Positions 44,891 through 53,065 of a DNA stretch of 64,000 nt are shown here, in pieces. Position numbers and translations under genes: made by a program. The stretch covers positions 62,001 through 126,000 of the forward strand of contig WGMG01000004.1 of the NCBI GenBank assembly GCA_016125185.1. The letters are read 5' to 3'. The notes under the pieces were generated by a model. That model saw only the letters and a list, made by a program, of their open reading frames with translations, was not told the DNA's origin and did no database searches. Each line of letters opens with the position of its first letter. Positions within the stretch are counted from its first letter, which is position 1. The stretch comes from Armatimonadota bacterium (GTDB lineage: Bacteria > Armatimonadota > Fimbriimonadia > Fimbriimonadales > Fimbriimonadaceae).

Positions 44891-45923
44891 GTCGACCTCC
44901 TGAGAGCGCTGCGGTGATCGCCGCACCCATTTGGTCGATCGGAAACTCGCCATCGGTTGCACCGGCTTCTTTTGCCGACTTGGGCATGCCGTACACAACG
45001 CAGGTCTGGTCACTTTCGCCGAAAATCGTGGCGCCCGCCTTCTTCAGGGCCAAGGCCCCAGCGGTACCGTCTCGACCCATTCCGGTCAAGATCACGCCCA
45101 GCACGTTCGCACCGATGTACTTCGCCGCCGACTCAAACGTGTAGTCCGCACATGGCTTCACGCCGTTGCGATCCGGTCCGTCATTCAACAAAATCTTGGT
45201 TGCGTTCACGAGTTCCAGGTGCTTGCCGCCCGGGGCCATCAGGGCCACGCCTGGCTCCAGCGCGTCTTCCTGGTTCGCCTCGCGCACCTTAAAGGCACCG
45301 ATGCGGTCCAGTCGCTCGGCTAGGCTCTTGGTAAATCCGGCGGGCATGTGCTGGACGATCACGCACGGGACCGTCATGTTTTTGGGCAGCGATTCGAACA
45401 ACGTCATCAGCGCCTTCGGTCCGCCCGTCGAACTGGCGATCAAAAGCGTTTTCTGCGAGGTCGGCGCGCGCATTTCGGTTCGCGGTGTGCGAACGACCGG
45501 AGCTGGCCGAACCGGCGCCGGGCGGAATTTAGCCCGCGAAGCGGCACGAATCTTCGGAATCAGTTCCTGAAAAATTGCGGACAAGGACTCGCCCGTGATG
45601 GCTTCCGGCTTGCACGCAAAGTCCACCGCGCCGATTTCCAGCGCGAGAACCGTCGCATCTGCGCCAATCGAGGTCAGCGTCGAGAACATGACCGCCGGGG
45701 TCGGCGCCTCCGACATCAGCTCCTTCAGAGCGATGAGGCCGTTCTTGCGCGGCATCTCGATGTCGAGCGTCACCACGTCGGGCTTTAGCTCGCGCACCTT
45801 GGCGAGGACTTCCTCGCCGCTCGATGCGGTTCCGCAGACCTCCATATCCGACTCTCGATTGATCGCGTCCGAGATCACTCGGCGCATAAAAATCGAGTCG
45901 TCAACGACGAGAACGCGGGTCAC
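44877..45923 (-). CDS. cheB: CheB-type protein-glutamate methylesterase/glutamine deamidase
   Basis: A 348-residue CheB with an N-terminal receiver domain (VDDSIFMRR; acceptor Asp in DVVTLDIEMPRKNG) and a C-terminal methylesterase. The Ser-His-Asp triad is visible in IASSTGGPKAL, VIVQHMPAGF and LTGMGRDGTAGA. It removes methyl groups from receptors or, in alternative systems, other targets. The start is GTG 45923, 2 bp after the HDOD stop. Confidence 0.95.
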   Translation of the reverse strand: MTRVLVVDDSIFMRRVISDAINRESDMEVCGTASSGEEVLAKVRELKPDVVTLDIEMPRKNGLIALKELMSEAPTPAVMFSTLTSIGADATVLALEIGAVDFACKPEAITGESLSAIFQELIPKIRAASRAKFRPAPVRPAPVVRTPRTEMRAPTSQKTLLIASSTGGPKALMTLFESLPKNMTVPCVIVQHMPAGFTKSLAERLDRIGAFKVREANQEDALEPGVALMAPGGKHLELVNATKILLNDGPDRNGVKPCADYTFESAAKYIGANVLGVILTGMGRDGTAGALALKKAGATIFGESDQTCVVYGMPKSAKEAGATDGEFPIDQMGAAITAALSGGRRASA

Positions 45924-45925
45924 AG

Positions 45926-46780
45926 TTAAGCCGCCTCCGCGAAGGCGCTTCCACCCGCTTCACTCAACTTGCTGAGGGCTTCGTCCAGCCACTCATTCAA
46001 TACGTCTGCCTCAACACCAAGCCTTTCGAACGCGGCCTCGTCGCGGACGTAGAACGTTCCCGGCAGGTTCTCATGGATGCCCCGCTCGCGAACCATGATG
46101 TCCGCGATGTGGATGATGTCGGTCAGCACGTCGGTCTCTTCCATCTCCGAAGGGCGATGGTGGAATCGGATGCTTCGGCAGTATGCCTTGGGCAGGTTCC
46201 AGCTCTCAGCCAGAGTTGCGCCCAGTTCGGCATGGTCAAAACTCAAGGTCTCTCGCTCGATCTGGTCGAATGGCTTATCTCCGGCCAGGCTCGTCTGGGT
46301 CATCGCCGTAAATTCGTCTTCAAGCGTCAGGTACAGGGCCACGGTGCCGATGTCGTGAAGCAGACCGATACAAAATGCCTGCTCCGCGTCCATGTCGGTT
46401 TTGCGCATCGCCAGCATCTTGCTGAAGTAAGCGCAAGCCAGACAGTGGTTCCAAAGGTGCTTGGGGCTCAGGCCCTTGCCTTTAAGGGCGATCTGAAGCC
46501 AAGGAAAACTGGCGGCCACGAGGGAAAGGCTCTTGGTGGTGCGCATGCCGAGAACGACAACCGCTTCCTGAATCGAGTGGACGTCTCGCGCCATTCCGTA
46601 AAAGGCAGAGTTTGCCAATCGCAGAACGCGAGCGCTGAGGCTCGGATCGCGAGAAAGCGTCGCCGCAACCGTCGAAGCGCTTGAATCCGCTTGGTCGGCG
46701 ATGCGAATCACCTCGAATGCCACTTCCGGCATCGACGGCAGATCGCTCGCTTTTTTGATGACTTCTTTAATGTCCCACAT
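45926..46780 (-). CDS. HDOD-domain protein
   Basis: A protein of about 284 residues with an HDOD domain: LPSMPEVAFEVIRIAD, LSRDPSLSARVLRLANSAFYG, and the degenerate HD-like LLHDIGTVALYLTL. HDOD proteins act in signal transduction, often with chemotaxis-type or c-di-GMP modules. It is the first gene of the che-like operon. ATG 46780 is preferred to a GTG at 46804, because the HDOD fold begins right after it. Confidence 0.88.
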   Translation of the reverse strand: MWDIKEVIKKASDLPSMPEVAFEVIRIADQADSSASTVAATLSRDPSLSARVLRLANSAFYGMARDVHSIQEAVVVLGMRTTKSLSLVAASFPWLQIALKGKGLSPKHLWNHCLACAYFSKMLAMRKTDMDAEQAFCIGLLHDIGTVALYLTLEDEFTAMTQTSLAGDKPFDQIERETLSFDHAELGATLAESWNLPKAYCRSIRFHHRPSEMEETDVLTDIIHIADIMVRERGIHENLPGTFYVRDEAAFERLGVEADVLNEWLDEALSKLSEAGGSAFAEAA

Positions 46781-46975
46781 GGCCCATCTATCTTTCTTGA
46801 ACACTCGTCCAAGGAACCCTCAGGACCTAAGTGCCACATAGGGGATAAGCCCCTGCTAAGTACAAATACTAGGACCGGGATTTTTGGCACACTTCTTGCT
46901 AGACCGTCGTTCTGCGAGGGATGTAAACGTTCTCTCACTTTGCAGGAATCGCCCGCCTTGGTAAACTATTTCGAT

Positions 46976-47386
46976 ATGGCACCGCTGGACTTTGCACTTG
47001 TCCGCCATGCACTCAACCTGGCCAAGAAAACGGGCATGGACGAGGTCGAACTAGAGCTTGGAGAATCCAAATTCCGAGCCGTCTTGGATGAGAAGGCCAA
47101 GAAGCCCGCAAAGGCCGCCTCCGCTGCACCCGCCGGAAAGGCCGAAGAACCGGCCGTCACCGCCAAACCCATCAAGAGCCACAACGTCGGCATCTTCCGT
47201 CAGGGCGACCACGCCATGAAGGTTGGCGACGAAATCAAAGTCGGCGACATCGTCGGCTCCGTGGTGGCTCTCGGCATTGCGAACGACGTGGTGTCGTCGG
47301 TGCAGGGCAAAATTTCCGAGGTCAACGTCCTCGACTCCGAAACCGTCGAGTACGGTCAGGTTCTCGCGCTTGTGGAGGTCGAGTGA
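46976..47386 (+). CDS. BCCP-like protein lacking the biotin-acceptor lysine
   Basis: A 136-residue protein with the full layout of acetyl-CoA carboxylase biotin carrier. The N-terminal motif LVRHALNLAKKTGMDEVELE is followed by an Ala/Pro/Lys-rich linker and a C-terminal biotinyl-like beta-barrel (VGDEIKVGDIVGSVV, ISEVNVLDSETVEYGQVLALVEVE). At the position of the E-A-M-K-M biotinylation motif it reads V-A-L-G-I: residue 100 is Gly (GGC at 47273-47275), not Lys. It therefore cannot be biotinylated at the usual site. It precedes accC with a pilin-like gene in between and overlaps that gene by GTGA. It may be a structural subunit or a diverged carrier. Confidence 0.85.
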   Translation: MAPLDFALVRHALNLAKKTGMDEVELELGESKFRAVLDEKAKKPAKAASAAPAGKAEEPAVTAKPIKSHNVGIFRQGDHAMKVGDEIKVGDIVGSVVALGIANDVVSSVQGKISEVNVLDSETVEYGQVLALVEVE

Positions 47387-47748
47387 AACAGCGCGGCCAG
47401 ACCCTGGTCGCTAGCTTGGTCGTTGTCGCGATCATCCTCGTCGCCGTCGTCATCTTCATGCGCGGCACGGGCGACGCCAAGCCGACGATGAAGGCCGATG
47501 GCCGCGGCAAAACCGTGCTGGGTAACGCCAAAGCCAGCGCCGAAGACGAGGTCTGTCGAAGCAATCTGATGCAGGTTCGCCAACTTCTTGAAGTTCAAAA
47601 GGCGACCGACGAAGACTTCAAACCTACCTCGGTGGACGATATCCCCGGTGCAAAAAGTGTGTCACACTGTCCTGTCGGGAAAGAGGCATACGTCATCGAC
47701 GAGTCGGGAAAAATCCACTGCCCACATCTAGGACACGAAAAGTTTTAA
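47383..47748 (+). CDS. pilin-like small membrane protein between accB-like gene and accC
   Basis: A 121-residue protein starting at GTG, overlapping both neighbours (GTGA upstream, TAATG downstream). The N-terminus KQRGQTLVASLVVVAIILVAVVIF resembles type IV prepilin leaders: a short charged leader, Gly, then a hydrophobic helix. However, position +5 is Ala, not Glu. The soluble part has three cysteines, two of them late (HCPVGKEAY and HCPHLG). A pseudopilin role is possible but unproven. Its place between carboxylase genes is odd. Confidence 0.65.
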   Translation: MKQRGQTLVASLVVVAIILVAVVIFMRGTGDAKPTMKADGRGKTVLGNAKASAEDEVCRSNLMQVRQLLEVQKATDEDFKPTSVDDIPGAKSVSHCPVGKEAYVIDESGKIHCPHLGHEKF

Positions 47749-49103
47749 TGCTGAAAAAGGTGCTCATTGCCAATCGCGGGGAAATCGCCTGCCGTGTCAT
47801 TCGCGGCTGCCGCGAACTCGGAGTCAAAAGCGTCGCGATCTACTCGGAGGCCGACCGGGATAGCCTTCACGTCAAGCTCGCCGACGAAGCTATCTGCGTC
47901 GGTGCTGGTTCCAACTCCGACTCCTATCTCAACCTTGCCAACGTCCTCATGGCCACCCAGATCAGCGGAGCGGAGGCCGTTCACCCCGGCTATGGTTACT
48001 TCAGCGAGCGGGCCAACTTCGCGGTCGCGCTCGAAGCCCTTGGTGTCAAATTCATCGGTCCGCCAACCGGCGCGATCGAGGCGATGGGCGACAAAGCCAG
48101 CGCCAAAAAAGCCGCCATTGCCGTGAAGTGTCCGGTCGTCCCCGGCTCCGACGGTCCAGTCGCAACCGACATCGAGGCCCTCAAGATCGCCGAAAAGATC
48201 GGTTACCCGGTTCTCCTCAAGGCCGTCGCCGGTGGCGGCGGACGAGGCATCCGCAAGATCAACGCCCCCGACGAACTGCCGGATGCGTGGAAGATTGCGA
48301 CTGCCGAGGCCCAAGCGTCGTTCGGCTCCGGCGAAATGCTCGTCGAGAAGTTCGTCGAGAATCCGCGCCACGTCGAAATCCAGGTCTTCGGCGACCAGCA
48401 CGGCAACATGGTCTACCTCGGCGAGCGCGAATGCTCGATCCAAAACCTGCGCCACCAAAAAATCGTCGAAGAGGCTCCGTACGCCCAACTGCCCGAGCGC
48501 ATCCGCAAGAAGATGGGCGAGGCCGCGGTGCGAGTGGCCAAGAGCGTTGGCTACCAAAACGCCGGTACGGTCGAATTCCTTGTGGACGATAAGTTTAACT
48601 TTTACTTCCTCGAAATGAACACAAGACTTCAGGTCGAACACCCGGTCACGGAAGAGATCACCGGCTACGATCTGGTTCACATGATGCTGAAGACGGCGAG
48701 CGGCGAAAAGCTCCCGATCACGCAGAAGAACATCGAACTGAAGGGTCACTCCATCGAGGTCCGCGTCACCGCCCAAGACCCCGACAACGATTTCGCCCCT
48801 TCCACCGGAAAGATCACGGGCTGGCGCGCGCCGATGGGCCGCGGCGTCCGTATGGAGAGCCACTGCTACGCGGGCCTGACCGTCTCCCCGTTCTACGACC
48901 CGCTTCTTGCTAAGCTGATCGTCTGGGGCGAGGACCGCGCCGACGCGGTCACCAAGCTCCAAACCGCCCTGCACGAGTTTGAGGTCGAAGGCATCGCCAC
49001 GAACATCCCGTTCCTACGACGGCTGTGCGCAACCCCGTCCTGGATCGAAGGGAAGTTCGACACCGGCTTCGTGCCGAAGTTCCTGGACGGAGAGGCTTCC
49101 TAG
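47748..49103 (+). CDS. accC: biotin carboxylase subunit of acetyl-CoA carboxylase
   Basis: A 451-residue ATP-grasp biotin carboxylase. KVLIANRGEIACRVIR opens the protein, the glycine-rich loop GGGGRGIRKI is at about residue 163, and EMNTRLQVEHPVTEE at about 289. The block usually read as ECSxQRRHQK reads ECSIQNLRHQK here, one residue longer. RxxAEDP reads RVTAQDP. These are near the ATP/bicarbonate site. The length is typical. The neighbouring carrier lacks its lysine, so the biotin partner may be encoded elsewhere. Confidence 0.92.
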   Translation: MLKKVLIANRGEIACRVIRGCRELGVKSVAIYSEADRDSLHVKLADEAICVGAGSNSDSYLNLANVLMATQISGAEAVHPGYGYFSERANFAVALEALGVKFIGPPTGAIEAMGDKASAKKAAIAVKCPVVPGSDGPVATDIEALKIAEKIGYPVLLKAVAGGGGRGIRKINAPDELPDAWKIATAEAQASFGSGEMLVEKFVENPRHVEIQVFGDQHGNMVYLGERECSIQNLRHQKIVEEAPYAQLPERIRKKMGEAAVRVAKSVGYQNAGTVEFLVDDKFNFYFLEMNTRLQVEHPVTEEITGYDLVHMMLKTASGEKLPITQKNIELKGHSIEVRVTAQDPDNDFAPSTGKITGWRAPMGRGVRMESHCYAGLTVSPFYDPLLAKLIVWGEDRADAVTKLQTALHEFEVEGIATNIPFLRRLCATPSWIEGKFDTGFVPKFLDGEAS

Positions 49104-49609
49104 TCTATGAAGCTGGCCAACCTCGCTTTGTCCGCTTCTAACTCTTCTTGCGCTCCCGCCGCCCGCTCACTCCGACCCACTATGGTCGACGCTGGACGGG
49201 AGGAAATTCTTCCACAACTTAGCCAAACTCTGGCGGCACCGACTAGCCTGCGTCAGGTGACCAACCACCCCCAAAGGGGCGGCAGTATCTTAGCCCAGCC
49301 TGAAGGGCTGGGTAGAGACGATCTCAAGCAAAAGTCCAAGGCGACGCAGTCGTCCCGGTCGTTACGACCGCCGAAAACGTCCACGACTGCTCAAACTTCT
49401 TTCGCTCCACCCGCTCTCGACTCGAACCGACCCGCTAGGGTCGAAGCTGGTAGCCAGGGTGTCAAAGCGACCAAAGGGACCGTAGACCCCTGGATAGCTC
49501 CGCAACAGAAAAATTCCAAGGCGACGCAGGAGCCCCGGCGATTATCGCCGCACCATAACGCCACCCCCAAGACTTCCCCATGCCCCTCGCCCTGGATCGA
49601 GGTGCCCCA
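49104..49609 (+). other. gene-free region with hairpins and an R1 module
   Basis: A 506-bp region between accC and nusB. It holds CCCAGCCTGAAGGGCTGGG near 49294-49312, CGGTCGTTACGACCG (49356-49370) and an R1 copy (49429-49549). An open frame spans it but encodes Ser/Pro/Arg-rich sequence with no homology pattern, so I do not call a gene. Confidence 0.65.
49429..49549 (+). repeat. R1 dispersed palindromic module, copy c
   Basis: Opens with GACCCGCTAGGGTC, continues GAAGCTGGTAGCCAGGGTGTC, contains AGACCCCTGGATAGC and closes with GGCGATTATCGCC. It is the same 121-bp length and orientation as the copy at 31322-31442. Confidence 0.75.
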
Positions 49610-50248
49610 ATGACCCCCTTCGCCTGGCGACGAATCGCTCGCGAATGCGCCCTCCGCGCGCTCTACACCGCTGACCTAGGCCAAGGCTCGCTGTCCGACG
49701 CCCTGCACCTCACCATCGACTCGCTCGAAGACGAAGAACAATCCGAAGAACTGGTCAACGGCGTCGAACTCGTCGACGCAACCCTCGATCTCGTCGACCG
49801 CTTCGCAACCGCTCTTGCCGAAGGCACCTGGAAATCCCGCGTCTCGCTCGACCGCGCCATCTCCGCCGCCATCCCCGACTACGACTTCTCCCGCCTCGCC
49901 CTCGTCGATCGCTCCGTCCTGCGGCTCGCCCTCTACGAACTGCAAAACTACCCCTACATTCCGCCCGCGGTCACCCTCAACGAGGCCATCGAAATGGCCA
50001 AAAAATACTCGACCACCGAGAGCGGAAAATTCGTCAACGGCGTGCTCCACACGCTCCTCAAACAGACCGAAAAGGCGAATTACGACCCCAAGACCGCGCC
50101 CAAAGACCCCGATTTGGGTGAAATAGAAAAGATCATGCGCACTCCTGAGCCCGTTGTCGAGGAGGAGACCGTCGACGCTGACTCGGAAGAAGGCAAGATC
50201 GCCAAGCGCTACGGGGTTTGGAAAGTGAAAGGAGACGAAAAAGAATGA
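49610..50248 (+). CDS. nusB: NusB-family transcription antitermination protein with acidic tail
   Basis: A 212-residue NusB, which binds boxA RNA and NusE in antitermination of rRNA operons. The family pattern ARECALRALYTADL opens it, and IPDYDFSRLALVDRSVLRLALYEL and PPAVTLNEAIEMAKKYSTTESGKFVNGVLHTLLK are diagnostic. About 55 residues beyond the usual end are acidic and disordered-looking (VEEETVDADSEEGK). The ATG at 49610 opens the conserved domain. It overlaps folD by ATGA. Confidence 0.92.
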   Translation: MTPFAWRRIARECALRALYTADLGQGSLSDALHLTIDSLEDEEQSEELVNGVELVDATLDLVDRFATALAEGTWKSRVSLDRAISAAIPDYDFSRLALVDRSVLRLALYELQNYPYIPPAVTLNEAIEMAKKYSTTESGKFVNGVLHTLLKQTEKANYDPKTAPKDPDLGEIEKIMRTPEPVVEEETVDADSEEGKIAKRYGVWKVKGDEKE

Positions 50249-51090
50249 TCCTCGACGGCCTCGCCCTCTCGAAAGAACTTCGCGTTCAGCTCAAGGAGCG
50301 GGTCGACCGCCTCCGCGAGCATGGCGTGATCCCCCGCCTCGATGTCATCGTCGCCGCCCAGGATCCCGCGTCCGTCGCCTACGTACGCATGAAGCGAAAA
50401 TGGGCCGAAGCTGCCGGCATGCACGGCGAATCGTACGAAATCAACGAGGAAACGACCCAAGAACAGCTCATCGAGATCATCTACAAGCTCAATGGCAACC
50501 CCAAGGTCCACGGTGTGCTCCTCCAGCACCCCCTGCCCAAACATCTCGATGAGGACGCCGCCCTCCTCGCCCTTGGTTCGGCCAAAGACGTGGATGGTAT
50601 CACGCCCCAGTCGCTGGGCCGCCTCACCGCCGGACTCCCCGGCTTCCGATGCGCCACCCCGCTCGGCATCACCAAGATTCTCGACCATTACAACATCGAC
50701 TGCACCGGCAAGCGCGCCCTCGTCATCGGCCGAAGCCACATCCTTGGCAAGCCGATGGCCCTCATGCTCTTGGAGCGCAACGCGACCGTCACCATCGCCC
50801 ACAGCAAGACCGTCGATCTGCCCGACCGATGCCGCGAAGCCGACATTCTTGTCGCCGCCGTGGGCCGCGCCGAAATGATCAAGGGCGACTGGATTAAGCC
50901 CGGGGCCACCGTTATTGATGCTGGATATAACAAAGTTGAGGGCCGAAAGGGAGATGTTGGGGACGTTCACTTCGAATCCGCTGTTGAAGTAGCCGGAGCG
51001 ATTACCCCGGTGCCCGGAGGCGTGGGACCGATGACGGTGACAAGTTTGCTGATCAATGCGGTCGACGCGGCAGAAAAAACGGTTTCGTAG
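50245..51090 (+). CDS. folD: methylenetetrahydrofolate dehydrogenase/cyclohydrolase
   Basis: A 281-residue FolD interconverting methylene-, methenyl- and formyl-THF. Motifs: VIVAAQDPASVAYVRMKRKWAEAAG (catalytic Lys in the YxxxK), VHGVLLQHPLPKHLDE, KDVDGITPQSLGRL, VIGRSHILGKPMALML and PVPGGVGPMTVTSLL. The ATG overlaps the nusB stop. It supplies one-carbon units used by PurH and the MTHFR fusion in this window. Confidence 0.97.
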   Translation: MILDGLALSKELRVQLKERVDRLREHGVIPRLDVIVAAQDPASVAYVRMKRKWAEAAGMHGESYEINEETTQEQLIEIIYKLNGNPKVHGVLLQHPLPKHLDEDAALLALGSAKDVDGITPQSLGRLTAGLPGFRCATPLGITKILDHYNIDCTGKRALVIGRSHILGKPMALMLLERNATVTIAHSKTVDLPDRCREADILVAAVGRAEMIKGDWIKPGATVIDAGYNKVEGRKGDVGDVHFESAVEVAGAITPVPGGVGPMTVTSLLINAVDAAEKTVS

Positions 51091-51910
51091 AGCCATCTAC
51101 TTCCTGGCGGGGCTCTTCCTCGCCTACATCGTCCTGTGCTTTTGGATCGCCGACAAGGTGGTCTCGCCCCGGCGCGTAGTACCCAGCCTTCCCAAAGATT
51201 TTGTGGTGTGGGAGCCGGTCAAAGGCGTGCCCGCTTGGGCGTCGCCGACCCTTGGCGAAGGCAAGGCCAAAAACCTCTTCATCTTCGCTCACGGCATCAA
51301 GGCCAGCCGCGCCTTCTTCGAGGACACAGCGAGGGAACTTCAACATCGCGGCTACGACGTGGTCATTCTGCCCATGCCGGGGCATGACGCTAGCCCCGAG
51401 CCGACCGTCGGCTTTGGCACGACCGAGTCCAAGCTGATCCGCGAGACCATCGCCGCCGCCCACGCTCAACACACGGTGCTGGTGGGAGCCTCGATGGGAG
51501 GAGCCAGTTGCTGGATGGCCTCCGACGATCCCCACGTGGACGGGATCGTGACCGAGTGCGCCTTTGGCCGCCTCGAACCAGTGACTCACCGGTGGTTCAA
51601 CAGCATGCTCCCGTACGGCGACATCCTCTTCAAGCCCGTGATCTGGATCGCCTCCGCCCGATTGCACATCAACCCCAACGACATCAACCCGGTCGAAACC
51701 GCCCAGAAATGGAATCATGCCAAACCCGCGCTGGTCATTGAGGCAAGCGATGACCGCCTGATCCCCGAAGCCCAGTCCAAAGAACTCGCTTCCGTCTCCG
51801 GCGCCGACTTCTGGCGTGTCCCCTTCGTCACCCACGCCAACTGCCAATCGGTCGGAAAGGAGTACATCGACCGAGTCGAAGGCGTGATGAAAAAGGTCCT
51901 CAGGCGCTAG
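51056..51910 (+). CDS. membrane-anchored alpha/beta hydrolase
   Basis: A 284-residue alpha/beta-hydrolase. One N-terminal helix (residues 12-32) is probably an anchor. The nucleophile elbow is GASMGGAS (about residue 144), LFIFAHGIKASR forms the oxyanion strand, SDDRLIP holds the Asp region and THANCQ the late His. It overlaps the 3' end of folD by 35 bp, so the two are likely linked in transcription. The substrate is unknown. Confidence 0.85.
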   Translation: MRSTRQKKRFRRAIYFLAGLFLAYIVLCFWIADKVVSPRRVVPSLPKDFVVWEPVKGVPAWASPTLGEGKAKNLFIFAHGIKASRAFFEDTARELQHRGYDVVILPMPGHDASPEPTVGFGTTESKLIRETIAAAHAQHTVLVGASMGGASCWMASDDPHVDGIVTECAFGRLEPVTHRWFNSMLPYGDILFKPVIWIASARLHINPNDINPVETAQKWNHAKPALVIEASDDRLIPEAQSKELASVSGADFWRVPFVTHANCQSVGKEYIDRVEGVMKKVLRR

Positions 51911-51953
51911 GTGTTTTTTGGGGCCCAGGCGTCCCGCCTGTGGAAAGTAGAAG

Positions 51954-52002
51954 CTAACCACGCTACCCCACTGAAGGGGGTCGGCGAACGAAGTGAACCG
52001 GA
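51954..52002 (+). repeat. R4 dispersed repeat
   Basis: CTAACCACGCTA followed by CCCCACTGAAGGGGG (51966-51980) and TCGGCGAACGAAGTGAACCG. The order matches 63004-63050, where GTCGGCAAGCGTAGCGAGCCGG follows. A separate CAGGCGTCCCGCCTG palindrome (51926-51940) stands just before it. Confidence 0.55.
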
Positions 52003-52055
52003 GGGGGAAAGGGCCATACATAAACCCTTCAGCTCACAAAGCAGGACAAGAAATC

Positions 52056-52490
52056 TCACGCCTCGCGCTTCGTCGGAACCCGCGCCAAATACACCGTCAG
52101 CGCCAAAATCGTCCCCGCCAACAACCCCACCGGAATCCATTTCGGCAATTCCATCTCCAACTGCTCGATCACAATCGGTGGCTTCGACAGAATCCGGTAG
52201 ATCGTAAACCCGATCGCCACCCAGATCATTGAGATCGCGATGACCTTCGTCCGCAGACGCATCGACCGATGCTCCTCCCAATCTCGCAAAGTCGGTCCGA
52301 CGGTCCGATTCGCCAAGAGCCAACTCTCCAGCCGCTCGCTCGAATTTCGAAACGCCCACAGCGCGATCAGAAAGAACACAAAGCCCGGCAGGCCAGGGGT
52401 AATAATCCCTACGAACCCCACCCCCACGCATACAATTCCGAAGCCCGCGAACAGCGAGCGAACCAAAAGTGGACGGTTTGTGTGGGGCAT
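52056..52490 (-). CDS. DUF454 (YbaN-like) inner-membrane protein
   Basis: A 144-residue membrane protein of the YbaN/DUF454 family. The family core is the short loop GFVGIITPGLPGFVFFLIALWAFRNSSERL, followed by VGPTLRDWEEHRSM and RTKVIAISMIW. Four hydrophobic segments are visible. The function is unknown. It is divergent from the gene at 52565. Confidence 0.88.
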   Translation of the reverse strand: MPHTNRPLLVRSLFAGFGIVCVGVGFVGIITPGLPGFVFFLIALWAFRNSSERLESWLLANRTVGPTLRDWEEHRSMRLRTKVIAISMIWVAIGFTIYRILSKPPIVIEQLEMELPKWIPVGLLAGTILALTVYLARVPTKREA

Positions 52491-52564
52491 TTGGCCCGAT
52501 TATAGAGCCTTTGCAACCCCAAAACCTACGGCTCCGATTTGAAAAGATAGAGGATGATAAAGCT

Positions 52565-53065
52565 ATGGTTACAATCGGTGACTCCTTCTCAATCGTCGCA
52601 ACCCTGGCCGGACTGGCCGTAACGCTCTGGGCCTTTTTGGTCGCCTGCGCGCTCCTTTTCCCGGCCCGGGTGGCCTCCGCCCGCAACGCGGTTTCCACCC
52701 ACACGAGCGCCTGCATCGGCACCGGGTTCGCCGCTTTTCTCGTCGGATTTTTCGGCATCGTCGTGCTCCAAGTGCCCAATCCGGGCGTCAAGCTCTTCGG
52801 CATGATCATGGTCTCCAGCTACTTTGCCATGGTCGCCATCGGCAGTAGCGGCATCGCCAAACTTGCCTCCGAGCGCCTGCGCTCCCTCAAGGGCGACCAC
52901 TCGAATCTGTTCGACTCCTACGCCAAATCCGCGCTCTACATCGTGGTGGCCGGCATGCTCCCGATCCTCGGTTGGTTCCTTTTCGCCCCGATCTTCATGC
53001 TGACCGCCGGCGGCGCGGGCCTGTTGGCTTTGCTCAAGCCCGCCACCGCAAACGAGGTCGCGTAA
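52565..53065 (+). CDS. four-TM membrane protein of unknown function
   Basis: A 166-residue protein with about four membrane segments (residues 12-34, 50-72, 80-100 and 128-155). It does not match a family I can name. Its stop overlaps the ATG of the DUF1800 gene (TAATG), so it is translated with the DUF1800/DUF1501 pair and may serve their export or assembly (inference). Confidence 0.65.
   Translation: MVTIGDSFSIVATLAGLAVTLWAFLVACALLFPARVASARNAVSTHTSACIGTGFAAFLVGFFGIVVLQVPNPGVKLFGMIMVSSYFAMVAIGSSGIAKLASERLRSLKGDHSNLFDSYAKSALYIVVAGMLPILGWFLFAPIFMLTAGGAGLLALLKPATANEVA

Noticed and set aside
47745-48974. A 409-codon open frame antisense to accC
   Set aside because: accC is unmistakable and this frame only reflects its codon bias.
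49107-49613. A 168-codon open frame between accC and nusB
   Set aside because: It runs through R1 and other palindromes and translates to Ser/Pro/Arg-rich sequence. Similar pseudo-frames exist over the repeats at 9499-9804 and 62590-62940.
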